A DNA stretch of 64,000 nucleotides. Source: Candidatus Hartigia pinicola. Its GTDB lineage: Bacteria; Pseudomonadota; Gammaproteobacteria; Enterobacterales; Enterobacteriaceae. Below the pieces are notes generated by a model that saw only the letters and a program-made list of their open reading frames with translations, did no database searches and was not told the DNA's origin. Made by a program: the position numbers and the translations under genes. The number at the start of each line of letters is the position of its first letter. The first letter of the stretch is position 1. The stretch covers positions 434,001-498,000 of the forward strand of contig CP048208.1 of assembly GCA_020541205.1 (NCBI GenBank), in the 5' to 3' direction. Below, in pieces: positions 34,698-49,259 of the stretch.

Positions 34698-35864
34698 TTA
34701 GTCATTACCGAAAATATCACGAGTATATACTTTCTCAGTAACATCTTCTAGCTCAGACACCATTCGGTTAGCAAGAATAATATCGCAATCTGCTTTAAAT
34801 TCAGCTAAATCACGATAAACTTTAGAACAGAAGAATTCATCTTCTTTCAGCACTGGTTCATATACGATAACTTCAATGCCTTTTTCTTTAATCCGTTTCA
34901 TCACACCTTGCACTGCGGAAGCTCGGAAATTGTCGGAAGAAGACTTCATGACTAAGCGATATACACCCACTTTACGTGGTGCTTTAGCAATGATAGTATC
35001 TGAGATAAAGTTTTTACGAGTACAATTCGATTTGACAATCGCGTTAATTAAGTTATTTGGTACATCATCGTAGTTGGCTAGCAACTGTTTTGTATCTTTC
35101 GGTAAGCAATAACCACCATAACCAAAGGATGGGTTATTATAGTAGTTCCCAATTCTTGGGTCTAATGAAATCCCTTCAATAATTTGTCGGGCATTCAATC
35201 CACGGCTTTCAGCATAGGTATCAAGTTCATTGAAATACGCTACACGCATTGCCAAGTATGTATTTGAAAATAATTTAATAGCCTCTGCTTCAGTGCCATC
35301 AGTAAACAGAATTGGAACATCTTTTTTTATTGCTCCTTCAAGGAGCAAATCAGCAAAAATTTCAGCGCGATTAGAACGTTCTCCTACAATAATACGTGAT
35401 GGGTAGAGGTTATCATATAAGGCGCTACCTTCACGTAAAAACTCTGGTGAAAAAATTACATTAGTATAACCAAATTCTTTCCGTAAACGTTCAGTAAATC
35501 CAACAGGAATAGTGGATTTAACAATATTAGTTGCTTCAGGGTTGATTTTCTGTACATCATAAATAACTGATTCAACTAATTTAGTATTGAAGTAGTTAGT
35601 TTTTGGATCATCATCAGTAGGGGTCGCGACAATTACATACTCGGCATTAGAATAAGCCTCAACCTTATCTTCAGTTGCCCGAAAATTTAAGTTTTTTTCA
35701 CGTAAAAATAGTTCGATTTCAGCATCAATAATCGGGGATTGTTTATTATTTAACATCGCGACTTTTTCAGAAACGACATCAATAGCTACAACTTCGTGAT
35801 TTTGCGATAGTAACATAGCATTAGACAGACCGACATAACCTGTTCCAGCAATTGCGATTTTCAA
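34698..35864 (-). CDS. ugd: UDP-glucose 6-dehydrogenase
   Basis: Ugd oxidises UDP-glucose to UDP-glucuronate with two NAD+. The N-terminal Rossmann motif is [13 protein letters not shown]; other motifs are [38 protein letters not shown], and [19 protein letters not shown] with the catalytic cysteine. The start is TTG at 35864 with an upstream GAGAGG, giving 388 residues, exactly the E. coli length; the open frame continues 14 codons upstream but that extension is not family-like. It lies 49 nt after the UDP-glucuronate 4-epimerase gene in the same direction. The pair probably supplies UDP-GlcA and UDP-GalA for LPS. Confidence 0.95.
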   Translation of the reverse strand: MKIAIAGTGYVGLSNAMLLSQNHEVVAIDVVSEKVAMLNNKQSPIIDAEIELFLREKNLNFRATEDKVEAYSNAEYVIVATPTDDDPKTNYFNTKLVESVIYDVQKINPEATNIVKSTIPVGFTERLRKEFGYTNVIFSPEFLREGSALYDNLYPSRIIVGERSNRAEIFADLLLEGAIKKDVPILFTDGTEAEAIKLFSNTYLAMRVAYFNELDTYAESRGLNARQIIEGISLDPRIGNYYNNPSFGYGGYCLPKDTKQLLANYDDVPNNLINAIVKSNCTRKNFISDTIIAKAPRKVGVYRLVMKSSSDNFRASAVQGVMKRIKEKGIEVIVYEPVLKEDEFFCSKVYRDLAEFKADCDIILANRMVSELEDVTEKVYTRDIFGND

Positions 35865-35913
35865 AACTAACCTCTCAAATCTATTTTTAGATGTAACAAG
35901 TAACACTAATGAA

Positions 35914-36927
35914 TCATAAGTTAGAGACTAATTCGTAGTAAGATTGATACCATTCAACAAATGCTTTTACTCCTTTTTCAATAGAAACTTGTGGGCGATA
36001 TCCAGTGACAGAAAAAAAATCTTCTGTATCAGCGCAAGTTGTATAAACATCTCCAGGTTGCATTGGTAAGAAGTTTTTAATAGCTTGTTTACCTAATAAA
36101 CTTTCAAGTACTGCAATAAAATCAATCAACTGAACTGGCTGACCATTACCAATATTATATAAACGGTAATACTCACTACTTGATGTAGACGCAGGCAATC
36201 TATTTTTTAAATTCATTGGAGGAATAATATCGGAAATTCTGATAACGCCTTCCACGATGTCATCAATAAAAGTAAAATCACGGCTTAAATTACCATTATT
36301 ATATATATCTATTGGTTCATTTGCTAAAATTGCTTTTGTAAATTTAAATAATGCCATATCTGGGCGACCCCATGGACCATACACACTAAAGAAGCGTAGC
36401 CCTGTTGTTGGAAGTTGATAAAGATATGAATATGAATGTGCCATTAATTCATTAGATTTTTTAGTTGCAGCATATAATGATACTGGGTGATCCGTAGGTA
36501 TATTTTGGTTAAATGGTGTTTGATCGGTCATACCATACACTGCACTGGAAGAGGCATAGACTAAGTGTTTAATTTTAGCTTTACGGCATCCTTCCAGAAT
36601 AGCTAAATGACCATTAAGGTTACTATCTGCATATGCAAATGGGTTTTTTAATGAATAACGTACACCTGCTTGTGCTGCAAGATGAATTACGCGATCAAAA
36701 TCTTCTTGCGTACAAAGTACGATAATTTTTTCGTAATCAGTAATATCGAGATGAATGAATCGAAAATGAGAATATTGTTCAAGAATATCTAGACGAGATT
36801 GTTTAAGTCCTTGATCATAATATGAATTCATATTATCTATACCAACAACTTCATGCCAATTTTCTAGTAGACGCTGACATAGACTAAAACCAATAAATCC
36901 TGCACTTCCGGTAACTAAATATTTCAT
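35914..36927 (-). CDS. UDP-glucuronate 4-epimerase (NAD-dependent epimerase family)
   Basis: This is a short-chain dehydrogenase/epimerase of 337 residues. The Rossmann motif [14 protein letters not shown] is at the N-terminus, [13 protein letters not shown] follows, SSSAVYG carries the catalytic Ser, and YAATKKSNE carries the Tyr and Lys. [18 protein letters not shown] and [10 protein letters not shown] are typical of UDP-glucuronate rather than UDP-glucose epimerases (Uge/WbnF/Gla type, as in Klebsiella and Serratia). It is predicted to make UDP-galacturonate from the product of Ugd, encoded just downstream. In Klebsiella this activity feeds galacturonate into the LPS core, which fits the glycosyltransferases at 16.8-23.8 kb. 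A capsule or O-antigen role is possible, but no such cluster is seen. Confidence 0.88.
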   Translation of the reverse strand: MKYLVTGSAGFIGFSLCQRLLENWHEVVGIDNMNSYYDQGLKQSRLDILEQYSHFRFIHLDITDYEKIIVLCTQEDFDRVIHLAAQAGVRYSLKNPFAYADSNLNGHLAILEGCRKAKIKHLVYASSSAVYGMTDQTPFNQNIPTDHPVSLYAATKKSNELMAHSYSYLYQLPTTGLRFFSVYGPWGRPDMALFKFTKAILANEPIDIYNNGNLSRDFTFIDDIVEGVIRISDIIPPMNLKNRLPASTSSSEYYRLYNIGNGQPVQLIDFIAVLESLLGKQAIKNFLPMQPGDVYTTCADTEDFFSVTGYRPQVSIEKGVKAFVEWYQSYYELVSNL

Positions 36928-39900
36928 TGTAATTGTCTTTTAGCTTAAAATCTTTTTGAAAGTTCAGTATGAGATGTTACATGTTATTCTGTATATATGA
37001 TTAATAAAATTAGCAATAGTTTACTTGATACAAAATAAACAGTGCGTCAAGAATAAGTGATTAGGTTTATAAATTTAAAGAGGATTAATAAAATTTAATG
37101 AATGTCATGTAATATTGTTATACTTTAAGTACTTTACTGGTTACTATCATTTTACTAACAAGTTATTTAGATTAACATAGTGCATTAAATTATTGAGTCC
37201 TAATAATACATTGGCTTAACATTGTATGTTTCCTGAGTGAATAGTATCATGAATTATAACTTTATAGGCAGGAACAAATTATAATTGTTCGTTCATCTAC
37301 TACAAGTATATACTTTATCTATCTACATAAAATAATTAATAGTCTTATTTCAGTATGGCTAGCTTAAGGATTTCGGTAGTTTACTTAAAAATAAACGCCA
37401 GATCTAAAAAATTCGATCTAAGATCTAAGAGTTTCTTGAAAATCTTTTAAATTTAATTTTTCATGAATGTTATCTAAATACTAAAATTTTATAAAATAAC
37501 GTAATTGGAGAATTATTTCAATTCCTTGATTTTTTCTGTTCAACAAATAATAATGTACATGTTGAGAAAAATCACAATCATAATTTATATAAGGTGTTTT
37601 ATTTTTTTTTATATTATTCAATTATTTACTAATATCATATTTTCCCGGGTATGTATATAGAAAGAAGTGCTATATTATATTTTGAAAATATGGAAAAATA
37701 AATTATTAGAAATGTATCTCATTCTTCTGGTAAGAAAAGTTGAAAAAGATAGTTCAATAATATCAATATTATCACTATACGTAACATTCAGTACGTGCAT
37801 ACAATTTGTGATATAGTTTTATAATATACGTAAGCAATTATAAGCATGAAATAATACATCATAGTAGATACTTAAAGTGTTTTCTATTAAATAGCAGTAA
37901 TGCAAGACGATGTCACGGATATAAAAAGTATTTTAATGATTTTAAGGCCACATAAAATTACTTGTATGCGTCAAGTGTATGTTAGTAGATTATAGTTATA
38001 TATTTGAAATATTTATCAATAGAAAATATCATATATTTACTGTAATTATGGAGATTGAAAAACGCAATTGATTCTATATTTTGAATTTGATATTAAAGTA
38101 TTCATGTATTAAACGTACATTAACTGCAATGAAATGTCTTTAAATATGGAAAAATTCTGAGAAAATATTTTAATACTAAATTAAAGTTTGTGAATATAAA
38201 GTTTAATCTTTTAATTATTGTATAACAATACTTCTATAAATTTTTAATATTATTACAGAGTAACACACTAGTGCATTTAGAATTCTCCATGATAGTGTAA
38301 GATCGCTATAAATTTTCTGATAAAATTAATTTAATGATATTCCATAATATAATTTTTTTGAACGTGATAATAGACATCGTTAGTTTTTAGTCAGATTATT
38401 TGTGTTTTCATACTAGAATAAATTAACAAAATTTTATGAGTATTGATACAATATGTTTTTAAATTATAAATATCTAATTACTTTAAAGTCAAAACGATCC
38501 ACGTGTAATATTTTAATTTTATTACAATCTTTATATTATTATTGTTTTTGTTTTAAATCTTTGACTTAAGTGCAATAGAGTTAAATATTTTTACAGATTG
38601 TCTAAATATTTTCAGAAATTTTTTGCAGTTTTTTAAATCATAATTTAATAAATAGAGTGAATATTACTACTGCAAATGACAGCATGATTGTTTAGTTAAT
38701 GGTTGCCATGACATTTAATCATGAAGGATTTGAGATGGTATCATCGACTGTTGTTATGTAGTTTTGAGATCTTTTTTATTTTTTTAGATGAATATTATAT
38801 GAGATTGAATTAATGAATGAATTTAGATCAATAAAAAATTTTTAAAATTATGATAAAATATATAGGAAGATTTTCGTTTTTTTGTATATTTTACATATGT
38901 TTTAAGTTTTTCAGGTAAATGGAAAATTGATTTATCCTTAAGAATTATATTGTTAGAATATATTATAATGGGAATTTTATAAAATTCACCTATACGTTGT
39001 TATTGGTCATTCTAAACTTTTTAAGTTAATCCTATATATTGAATTATACTTGACTAAGATTTAGAAAATATCTTAAAATAAATGTAATAAGAATCTTTTT
39101 AAATAATTTTATAGTTTTATTTTATTTTATGAATAGCATTAACATGCTTATTTCTTTGATTACTTTACTAAAAAATATTGTTTAATTTAGATTAGATGCT
39201 CATATAAAATTTTTTTATCATTTCTTTTAAATATAATTTCTGTTATTATTCTCATTGAGAATATGAGAAGTGTACTGCCTAATGTTGATTAATAAATTAA
39301 ATTTTTATTCCAGTAACTAAATACATATACGTTTTGAGAAGTCAATGTGTATAAATGTTCTATATTACTGTATATCTATAAAATATTCACTAGTGAGAGA
39401 TATTTATAGTACTTTTTTAGAAAAATACTTCATATTATTATTATTTGAAAATTGTGTAAAAAAATATTCAGAAGTAATGTCTAGATATTCTGAATAAAGT
39501 GTTAAAATATAGCTATTTATTTTCTATCAGGATTAGCGTGATAGACTAGTGTTATTTAGTAACTGTATATGTAATGAGTATTAAAATACATATAAGTTGA
39601 TCGGACTAATATGATGTTAGTAAAAATTTTTTAGTATTATGATGTATACTAAATAGTATATACTTAAGAGTTTCTGAATGTAATTTTAGTGATGACTAAA
39701 AATTCAGGGACAGAGAAATATTCTATCATCTTTATCGTCAGTAGCATAAAATTACTGAAATTTTTAATTATATAAGTAAATGGTATTTATACAAATAATA
39801 TTTTTAAATGGTTTGTATTATATCAAGTGCTTTATTTTTTATAGAATAAATCAAAATGTATTTAACACTGTTAGTGTAATTTTTAAAGTATTAAAATACT

Positions 39901-40960
39901 TTAATGTAGATGAAGAGAGGTAAAATAATTTTTCTAAATTTAAAAGTACTGCAAAAATGATTTAAATGCTTGTCTTTGATTTATAAATCTAGTATTTATT
40001 TTCTTACAGTTGTGTAAAAAATACTAAATTCTTTTTGAAGAAAAAGGTTAGAAACATTAATAAAAACTAGTTAATTTGCAGTTTTTCATTTTCAGTATAT
40101 TTTATGGCAATTCTTTTGTGTTAATTATATTACTTGTTATCATATTTTCTCTTAATTATAAGCAAAGTTATTTTTTAAGATCTTTTTTAAAAAATATGCT
40201 GCATTATAAAAAGCAGAGAATGCACGACATACTTTGATTCCGCTCTAACAACTCCACTTGACATATTACCAAAAAAAATTAATCGTTATTGATATTTTGG
40301 CAGTTAAAACTTTTAATTAATATTATTTAAAAAATGATTAATGTAATATTAGTCTCTTTAGTAACAATACTAAAGAAATATTTTCAATAGAGTAAAAGAT
40401 GAGAAAAGAAATCAATGCTTTATAGAATTTAACATTCTATTAATTTTTATATCTGAAATGATCTCAGTTATAAAATATAATTAAGTGTAGATATCTTGAG
40501 AAGCTTATTACATTGAGCATTATGATTAGTACAACTCAATATTTTATTCATTTACTAATGTTTGGTAGGAAATATGAAAATTTTTCTAAATATTGATATT
40601 AAGTGATAACAATTAAATTATACATTAATAGATGCACTTAATTATTTTTTATGACTTAAAAATATTTTTTCAAATGCTTCATGATTCTTTAAAAATAAAA
40701 TTATAATATAATTTCTTTATGTGTTTCTGTTTTTTAAGGTCATAAAGTGATTTACTATATTTCTAAATAACGCAATATCAATTCATGCAACAAGTAAAGT
40801 TATACTGATAGCTAAAATATAGTATGTAAAATTACATTACTGAGTAATCTGAATTTATATAAAGTATAAAATATAATGAAATTAGTTGATTATTACTTGG
40901 TTTATTAAGAGGTAGTGTTTATAATTTTTTGTTTTTAAGGTTCGTACAGAGAAAAAATTA
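36928..40960. other. 4-kb non-coding AT-rich stretch
   Basis: Nothing supportable was found on either strand: no open frame of convincing composition, no RNA gene and no repeat array. Confidence 0.6.
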
Positions 40961-41572
40961 ATGACAATCAAAAAGCACCTATATCACATGACAAAATTTC
41001 TCCTTAGTGCACCTGATATCCATCATTTACCAAAAGATAGTGGCATGGAAGTTGTTTTTATAGGCAGTTCTAATGTGGGAAAATCTAGTGTATTAAATGC
41101 ATTAACACAACACCAAAACTTAGCTAGAACTAGTAAAACACCTGGTCGAACACAATTCATTAATCTTTTTGAAGTAGAAGAAGGTATTCGCCTTGTTGAT
41201 CTTCCAGGATACGGTTACTCTGCAGTTTCAAAAGAAATGAAGCGTAAATGGCAATATATGCTGTGTGAATACCTAGAAAAACGAGAATGCATTAAAGGAT
41301 TGATTGTACTGATGGATATTCGACATCCACTGAAATATCTCGATATAAAAATTCTAAAATGGTCTATAAATATGAAACTTTCTGTTTTAGTACTATTAAC
41401 TAAAGCAGATAAATTTGCTTCTGGTAAAAGAAGAAAACAACTTATTGATGTACGCCAAGCTCTTAACTTATTTAACGGTGATTTAGAAGTGGAATATTTC
41501 TCTGTACTAAAAAAAATTGGTATTGATAAATTACGCATCAAATTAGATTATTGGTACAATATACCAGCTTAA
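40961..41572 (+). CDS. engB: Ribosome biogenesis GTPase EngB (YihA/YsxC)
   Basis: EngB is an essential small GTPase that acts late in 50S subunit assembly. The protein has 203 residues (E. coli 210). All G motifs are present: G1 GSSNVGKSS (E. coli GRSNAGKSS), G2 TPGRTQ, G3 DLPGYG, G4 TKAD, and a degenerate G5 SVLKK where E. coli has [21 protein letters not shown] near the N-terminus is typical of the family. The ATG at 40961 gives an N-terminus close to the E. coli length. The C-terminal tail is shorter than in E. coli. The usual neighbour polA (with spf) is not present on either side within the window. Confidence 0.95.
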   Translation: MTIKKHLYHMTKFLLSAPDIHHLPKDSGMEVVFIGSSNVGKSSVLNALTQHQNLARTSKTPGRTQFINLFEVEEGIRLVDLPGYGYSAVSKEMKRKWQYMLCEYLEKRECIKGLIVLMDIRHPLKYLDIKILKWSINMKLSVLVLLTKADKFASGKRRKQLIDVRQALNLFNGDLEVEYFSVLKKIGIDKLRIKLDYWYNIPA

Positions 41573-44500
41573 ATCTTCGCATTTTATGCGAATCAAATTA
41601 TAGAGTAATAGTAATAACATTTAGTCAATCTTATAAATTTAAAATACAATTTTTTTTGAATCAAAATATTACTTGATAAGTTAATATTCAATTAAATCTG
41701 ATTATATAAAATACATCTAAAAGATAGAATATCTTATATAAATTTAATTTATATACTTTTTATTTTTGTAGATAAATATATACTTAATATAAGAAAGTAA
41801 ATAAAATTTTTAAAAGCATAAAAATCTTAATATTAAATACTTATTCTGAATCAGTAATAGAATATATAATATATATGATATTATTTTTAATAACAAGTAC
41901 TTTTTATTAAAAAATATAAATTTATGTTAGTTTTAAATAAATTACTGTCATTATATTGAAAATTGTATTTTACCAACTAAATTAATTCCAATTTAGAGTT
42001 GATAATAAGCGTAATATTATTAAAAAGTTAACAAACTTATTTAAGGTTTCTGTTTAAAATATGATAGCTATCATATTGATGTTAAAAATAAAATTTAATA
42101 AAATCCGTAAAATTAAAAATTTTGTCTCTAAAATAGAAGTGTATAATGTAGAGACTTTTATATTATAACTCGAAAGTAAATAAATCGATTATTTATTGCA
42201 TTTTAGGAAATTAAATTAGCTGAATAGCATGACTAATAGTCATTCTTAAAAATTGTATAGATTTTCAAGCGTTTATATTCCACTAAATTTTATTAGTAAT
42301 AGCTAATTTTAACAAAATAAATATTACAAATATTATTAACTATGTTATATATATTATATAAAATAAGTTATTGATTAGTGTTGTATATTAATTAAATATT
42401 ATTGTGATTTTTTAAAAATAAAAAATAAAGTATTTTAAGTAAGTTAATATTTATTAAAAAATTAATTAATATTTTACTAGAAAAATATTATTCATTAATT
42501 ACATACAATATTTAGTGAAAAATAAAATGATTATAATTATGTTATTTTTATTTCTAGTTTTAATGATTATCTATAAAAATCTAAATTTTGTATTTATTAC
42601 TATCTAATTAATGTTACATAATAATTTAATTAGATTGCGAAGCATTATTTTAAAAAAAATATTTATTTTATTAATATATATTATGTCGTAAATAAAAAAG
42701 AATATGTCAGGAATATTATAAGAAAAATTAACATTTTGAGTTAAAACGATAAAGGTTTATACGATTTAATGATATTACGGGTAGTAATTTTATTATTGTT
42801 GATAACAAATTAATGCTGTAAAATTTTTTATAGAGATTATTCTTCATGTTTTTAAAAACTATACTTTGAGTTTACACGGTAAATATATTATACTAAATTT
42901 AGTTACTATAGTATATTTATTTATTTGAAGATTTTTTATTCAAATAAGTAAAATATGAAATGAATATGATCATATATAAATAGTCCGATCGAAAATTTTT
43001 CTGTTATTATTTTTTATTATGGTATTGTTAAATTTATTTATAATTTTTACTAGTTTTTAATTTTTCTAAAACAATATATTAAGTGAATTTTTAGCCTATC
43101 TTATTTATATTAGTGTAATTTTATATAATCTTTTAATATATATTGAAAGGTTTTGGAATTACTATTGTTAACTAAAACTAGAAAGTTAAAATAATTTACA
43201 TGTAATTAAAGTGGTATATTAATTTTTGTGAATCTTAAATGTAGTAGCTATAATTTCAAAATTTATTATTGAATATAAACAGGTCGATCAGCTATTAAAA
43301 TAGTAGTAAGAGAGATAAGTAATAATAAATTTTTAATGATTCTGAATAATTCAAAACGATACTTTGTAAATTAATAAATAAAACGATTCATTAATTTAGT
43401 AATCTTAATTTTTAAATAAAAAATAATAGTGTTAAAGTTTATATTAACTTTCAGGAAGCAAATATATTATTTTTAATAAAAGTATTATTTCATTAATATT
43501 GAATAATTTCTAAAAATTATATGTGAATTAGTTAAAATATAAAAACATCTATCTTAAAACTGATAAATTAGGAGAAAGAAAATTTAAAACTCTTTTCTAA
43601 ATTTATTTTAATTTAAAGATTAAAGATATAGTGTGAATGCATCAACTTTAGTGTAATAATTTTATTTATTGATGTCAGTAAGACTAGAGAAAAATTCAGA
43701 AATTTTAATATTGTCTTAAAGATATTAATATGATATGAGAAAAGAATACAAAATATATTTGTAGTCACTGTAAAGGATAGAAGATTATATACTAAAATTT
43801 TCACAGGATACAGATTGTTTATTACACTTTGTCGTAATTCTAGAGTTGACTATAAATTTCTATATATTTCTATTTTATACTTTTATCGAAATTTAAGGCT
43901 TATCAACGTTAAATTTAGTTGCTTGTATATTAGTTAATTTTAGTGTATATCAAAATATGTTAATGTATTGATTAATATAGAGAAAATGTTTTAATTATAT
44001 CGCAAAATCTACCTATTAAGAAATAACCTATTATTTAAATATGAAAGTAGATAACGATTAGGTAATAAATTTCAGCTATTATGCGATGTATTTTACCAAT
44101 AGCTACATAAAACTGAATAGTTAGCATTATTAAAAGCGTTTTCGATAAAATGAATAACTATTTTAAACCAATAATTAAAGTGAATGATTTGTGTCAAGAA
44201 TAGTACATAAATATCTACAAATCATGTTACTAAAATGAAATGCAATCTTGTAGATATATCTAAGAGATAGATGGTGTTTTAAACTTTTCAGGAGTATGAA
44301 GTGCATACCAAGTTTTATAGTGGAGTAATTTTTGAATTTCTGTTGTTTTAGAGTTATGGTTTTACATTAAATTGAATAAAGTTTAATAGATAATAAAGTG
44401 CTAATTTTATTTAGATACTATTTTCTCTTTGGGTTTTATTTTTAAAAAAGATTAATTGTGTTTAAGTTGCATATATATATTTAGTTTATTAAATGGTTTA

Positions 44501-47500
44501 CATAATATATGTTTATGATTCAAATAATCAAGGAATTTATTATTAATATTTATCAATGTTAGTATAAGAATTACGGAGCATTATATTTACTGTTTTGTGA
44601 TTGATGTACTATAAATAAATACGTGTTAGGTAAGAAAAAGTACTAGCTTTGTTTCCTAGTAAAGTAATTATTATAAATGATTTTTATAAAAATTAAACTA
44701 TTATTAAATATTTTCTTAGTATTAGAAATGTTGTTCTTATATTAATCATGTTTAATTAAATTTTTTGAAATATTTTTATATGAGAAAGGTTAAACGTCAA
44801 TTAACTATTATTATTTTTTACATGATTGAATATTAAAATAAAATTTATTATTTTATTCATATGAATAATATTAGATGAAAGAAAATAATATGCACTTTTA
44901 AATGTTTATATTTAATATTCAACACAATTATTGATATACATATTTAATTTTATTATTGTAATATTAATCATTATTTGACCAACTAAATTTATATTATTAT
45001 GAATTTAGTTATGATATAATCGTTTTTTTAAATAATGTATAAAGATCTTTTACACGGGTATTCAAATACTAGATTATTTGAATAAGGATTATGACGATTT
45101 TGTAAGTAGAGTACTAAACATGTTTTTTATCTTTAAATCAAATATATATTAATATACTTGATTTTTTAATTATAGATATTTTTAATATGATAAAATTTAA
45201 TTATAAAATCGTTGTTAACATTTCAAATTAATACTTTTTTATTATTTTTAATGTTTCATACATTATTCTAAATAAGAATTTATCTTATTACAAAAGTAAA
45301 TATAATCTATTTTATTCGTAGAAGTTAGTTTATTATATTATTTAACGTTTTTTTTGATATTATTCATTTGTTTATTTATTTACAATAAAAAACTTTACAA
45401 TCATTAGAAGTGTATTGTTAGTATTAAAATAAAAAATAATTATTTGTAGCATGCTATTTATTAGCATCTATTTTTATTAAAAATTTATACTAAAATAAAA
45501 ATAATTAGATAAGATCAGTATATTCTAAATTGATCTTTAAAAAAATATCTAAAATTTATTAGAATAATTATATTTTTAAGAAACGATTATGTATAATTTA
45601 TATTATGATGACTAAATCTAATTTTATATTTATATTAAAAAGTTTTTACTCATTAGTTTATAAGATCACTAATTAGTGATGAAAACATATTTGCATTTAA
45701 AAATAGTTTTAAAATTCGATCTGTAAAATAGAATATGTTAAGAAAGATTTATTTTAATTTTTAATAAATAGAATAGAAATGCGTTTTTTTAAATTTAAAT
45801 AAATATTAAAATTCCATAGAATGATCTTGATATTATATATATTCATTTATCAATAAATAGACTAAAATATATATTTTAATAAATTATTAAATGATTTTTA
45901 TCATTAAAGATTGATTAATACTTTAATAAGATTTAACTTTTACATTTAATATAATAGAAATTAAATTAATGGAATAATTTTTATTTAAATTATTTTAAAA
46001 AAAGAATTATCTAGGCAGAACTTAGTTTATAAATAGAATTTTGTAATATATAATGATTATTATAAAATAAACTTTACAGTCCTAATTTTAATATTTTTAT
46101 TAAATTTAAAATAAAATAATATAATTTTTTTAAATAGTTAAATTATTTTTTTCAATAAGAAAAGAGGTTAAAACTATTTAAATAATGATAATTATAATTA
46201 TCATTATAAAGATTAAAGTTTGATATTTTTAAAATATATAGATATTTATATAAAATTTTAATTATTTATAATAGTATACTAATGTTATATTAATACCTTA
46301 CTTTTAGTTATAACAAATTAGTTGAAAAATTTTTCGGACGATATGAAATAAAATCATATTATAATTTATCTATTTAAATTTCTATAAAACATATTTTTAA
46401 AGTAGATAAATCAATTTTTAAACGTAAACAATTATTCAGTCTATTTGTCATTATTATTTTTTGTATATATTTTAGTATTTATATTGTATTTTTATTACTA
46501 TAAAATTAGATAATGGAATTATAATAAGATAAATTTTTTATTTTTTTAAGAATATTTTTTATTTTTTTTATATAAACACTGACTTTAGTATATAAATTTT
46601 AATACAATAATACGTATTAAAAATTTTTTAGTATGACTTTTATAGTTTTAATAATTGTATAATTATAATTATTAATTGTAAGTTTTATAATTAAGATTTT
46701 TATATTAAATATTAAATATTAAATATTAAATTATTTATTATATAAATAAATTATGTATTTAATTTTAATATTAAATTTTAATTTAAAATATAAAAAAGAA
46801 TTTTTAATATATTAGCGTGAATGAATGTATGAATATTAAAATTATATAAAAATATTGCGAATTATAAAACTATTTTAAAATATTTTTATTCTATTTTTTG
46901 AGGTGCTTAAAGTGAAACTATATATTAAATGAAAATAATTTTAGTGATTATAATAAAAAAATAAAATACAGTTTAAAAATTTTTATATATTAATACTACA
47001 GTAATAAAAAAAAGGAAATAAAATTCTAAATTTGAGAAATTTATGTAAAAAACGTTATAATAATATTATCGTACTTAAATAACGTAACTTGATATTTCTA
47101 TAATATAGAGTGTATTGTATTGAGCCATTTTAACAGTGTGTAACTTTTTATCATCTCAAGAATCCGACAGTTTTTTATTTGTATTACAATTATTTGTAAT
47201 GAATTTTATGTATTAATATAATTTTTTCGATACTACAATCTATAAATTTTATATTTATGATAGTACTGAGAATTATTTTATATTATGCAATAAAATTTGA
47301 AGATTTACATCTCTGTGTTACATAATTAAAAATGTTTAATGCCTAAAAACATAAGTCTGATAGAAAATACTTATTTTTAAGATTGAAAATAAATAATTAA
47401 CAAGTTATATTGGTATTATAATTTCTTATTATTCAGAGTAAAAGTGTTTTTAAACAATGTGTTGTATTGCATATTAAGTAAAACTTTAATACTTCTTTCA

Positions 47501-49090
47501 GTATATAATCTACTAATATTTATTACTGTTATTGTAATTAATAAATTATTAAATAATAAAATTATTTTATAAGTACACAATATATTTTAATTAATTTATC
47601 AGTAGTTTAACTATAGACTCATTATAGAATATTATTAATATGATAGATTATTTTTATTTTTACGAAGAAAATGAGTGTATATAAAAATTAGTGATAATTT
47701 AAAATAATATAAAAAGATTAATTATTCTTTAAGTAGAAAATAATAAAATTTAAATTTGAGATTAAGAAACATGTAATTAAAAATTTAATAATTAAAATTA
47801 AATTTATTAAATGAAATATTAATGTAAATAGTTTATAAAAATAATATTTATAAAAATATGTTTTTAATATATATATTTATAACACAAATAAAATAAATAA
47901 TGCACTAATAATGCTATTTCTGAATATATTTAAAAATTTAATAATGTGTAAACTCAAATTTTATAATTAATATTATTTAAATTTTATTATTTAGTTGCAT
48001 TGAATTTTTAATTCAATAAAGATGTATGAATTAACCAAATGATGCATTTAAAAATAAAGATACTAATAAATATAATTATTAACATGAATATAATTGTATC
48101 AATATGTAAATATAGATTATAGAAAATGTTTAAATAGATAAGATTTTAAATCAGTATAATAAAATTTGATAATGATTGTCGTTATTAGTTACGAATATAT
48201 TTAATTGATTGTATGAATTTTGATATTTATACCTTTATGAATATAACTTATTCTATGGTGTAATGAAGATTTTTTTAATTACTGTAAGTAATGAATAATT
48301 CAGAATCTACAGAAATATTGAAATAGATTCTGTTAATTAATTCATACGGAAAATCTTAAGAAATAGTTATAATAAAAATGTTCAAATTATAATTCTAAAT
48401 ATTTGATACATATCTATTATCTAATAAGTTGCATTTACTGAATTTCTGTAAACTGTTATATGGTGATTATGAAAAAATAATTTTATTTATAAAATAATTT
48501 AAATTATACAATAGAGTGTATTATACTAGATAATACACTCTCTTATCTTAACGATTAAGACAAGAGGTTATATATATTCTTATCTCTTGTCTTCAAATAA
48601 TTCTAATACAATCTCATAAACACTAGTAATTAATGTAATATGCAGTTTGACTAAAAATAATAATATTAATTGTTTAATTAAAAAATAACCAATTAATGTT
48701 AGTGGTAAATTTTTATCTGAGGAAGAGTATGTAGTTTCATAGTATACAGTACGTTTTAGTTTTTGATTTCTTATTAATGCACTTATGTATTACATATCAC
48801 TTAATAAGTGATAATATGCTAACTGATAAATTATCTATTTTAATAATAGCTAAAAGTGAGAAATTAAATAAGTATGACAAAAATCTCAGTTGTATGAACC
48901 GTTTTTATATATTAAAAATATTATTTTCTTAAAATAGATAATGGATTTAAAGTTATCTAATAAATAGTTAGATATATAATTTTTATACAAATTGTCTGTA
49001 AGTGCAGTAGAGTAAACTGAAATATAACAATTAAATTTTTTCTTTTAATAGTAGACATTTTATAAATATTACTTCATAATAATTCCATAT
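41573..49090. other. 7.5-kb gene-free, extremely AT-rich desert
   Basis: No credible gene is found on either strand; the composition is even more AT-biased than the other gaps. A short frame at 43613-43804 (minus) is hydrophobic low-complexity sequence. A direct repeat of TTAAATA units lies near 46700-46730, and paired hairpins lie at 48513-48593. This probably represents genes eroded beyond recognition; in E. coli polA lies beyond engB. Confidence 0.6.
48513..48593. repeat. Two consecutive strong hairpins
   Basis: Hairpin A has arms 48513-48524 and 48530-48541 (12 bp perfect, loop ACTAG). Hairpin B has arms 48557-48566 and 48584-48593 (10 bp, AAGACAAGAG/CTCTTGTCTT). They are separated by 15 nt and stand alone, about 500 nt upstream of the tRNA pair. 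They could be relict terminators or an unrecognised RNA. Confidence 0.6.
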
Positions 49091-49178
49091 GGAAGGATGG
49101 CCGAGCGGCTGAAGGCAGCGGTCTTGAAAACCGCCGATGGGAAACTATCCTAGAGTTCGAATCTCTATCCTTCCGCCA
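49091..49178 (+). tRNA. tRNA-Ser (anticodon UGA)
   Basis: This 88-nt type II tRNA has a long variable arm. The 7-bp acceptor stem is GGAAGGA/TCCTTCC, the anticodon loop CTTGAAA puts UGA at 49125-49127, the T-loop is GTTCGAATC, and CCA is encoded. UGA reads UCA and, by wobble, other UCN codons, which dominate in AT-rich genomes. Only 5 nt separate it from the next tRNA. Confidence 0.97.
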
Positions 49179-49183
49179 TATTA

Positions 49184-49259
<76 letters not shown>

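Noticed and set aside
36928-40960. Spot 42 RNA (spf) or polA near engB
   Set aside because: In E. coli these lie next to engB, but no matching sequence could be read on either side of it.
43613-43804. 63-residue minus-strand hydrophobic frame in the desert
   Set aside because: Composition only, with no motif or ribosome-binding site.
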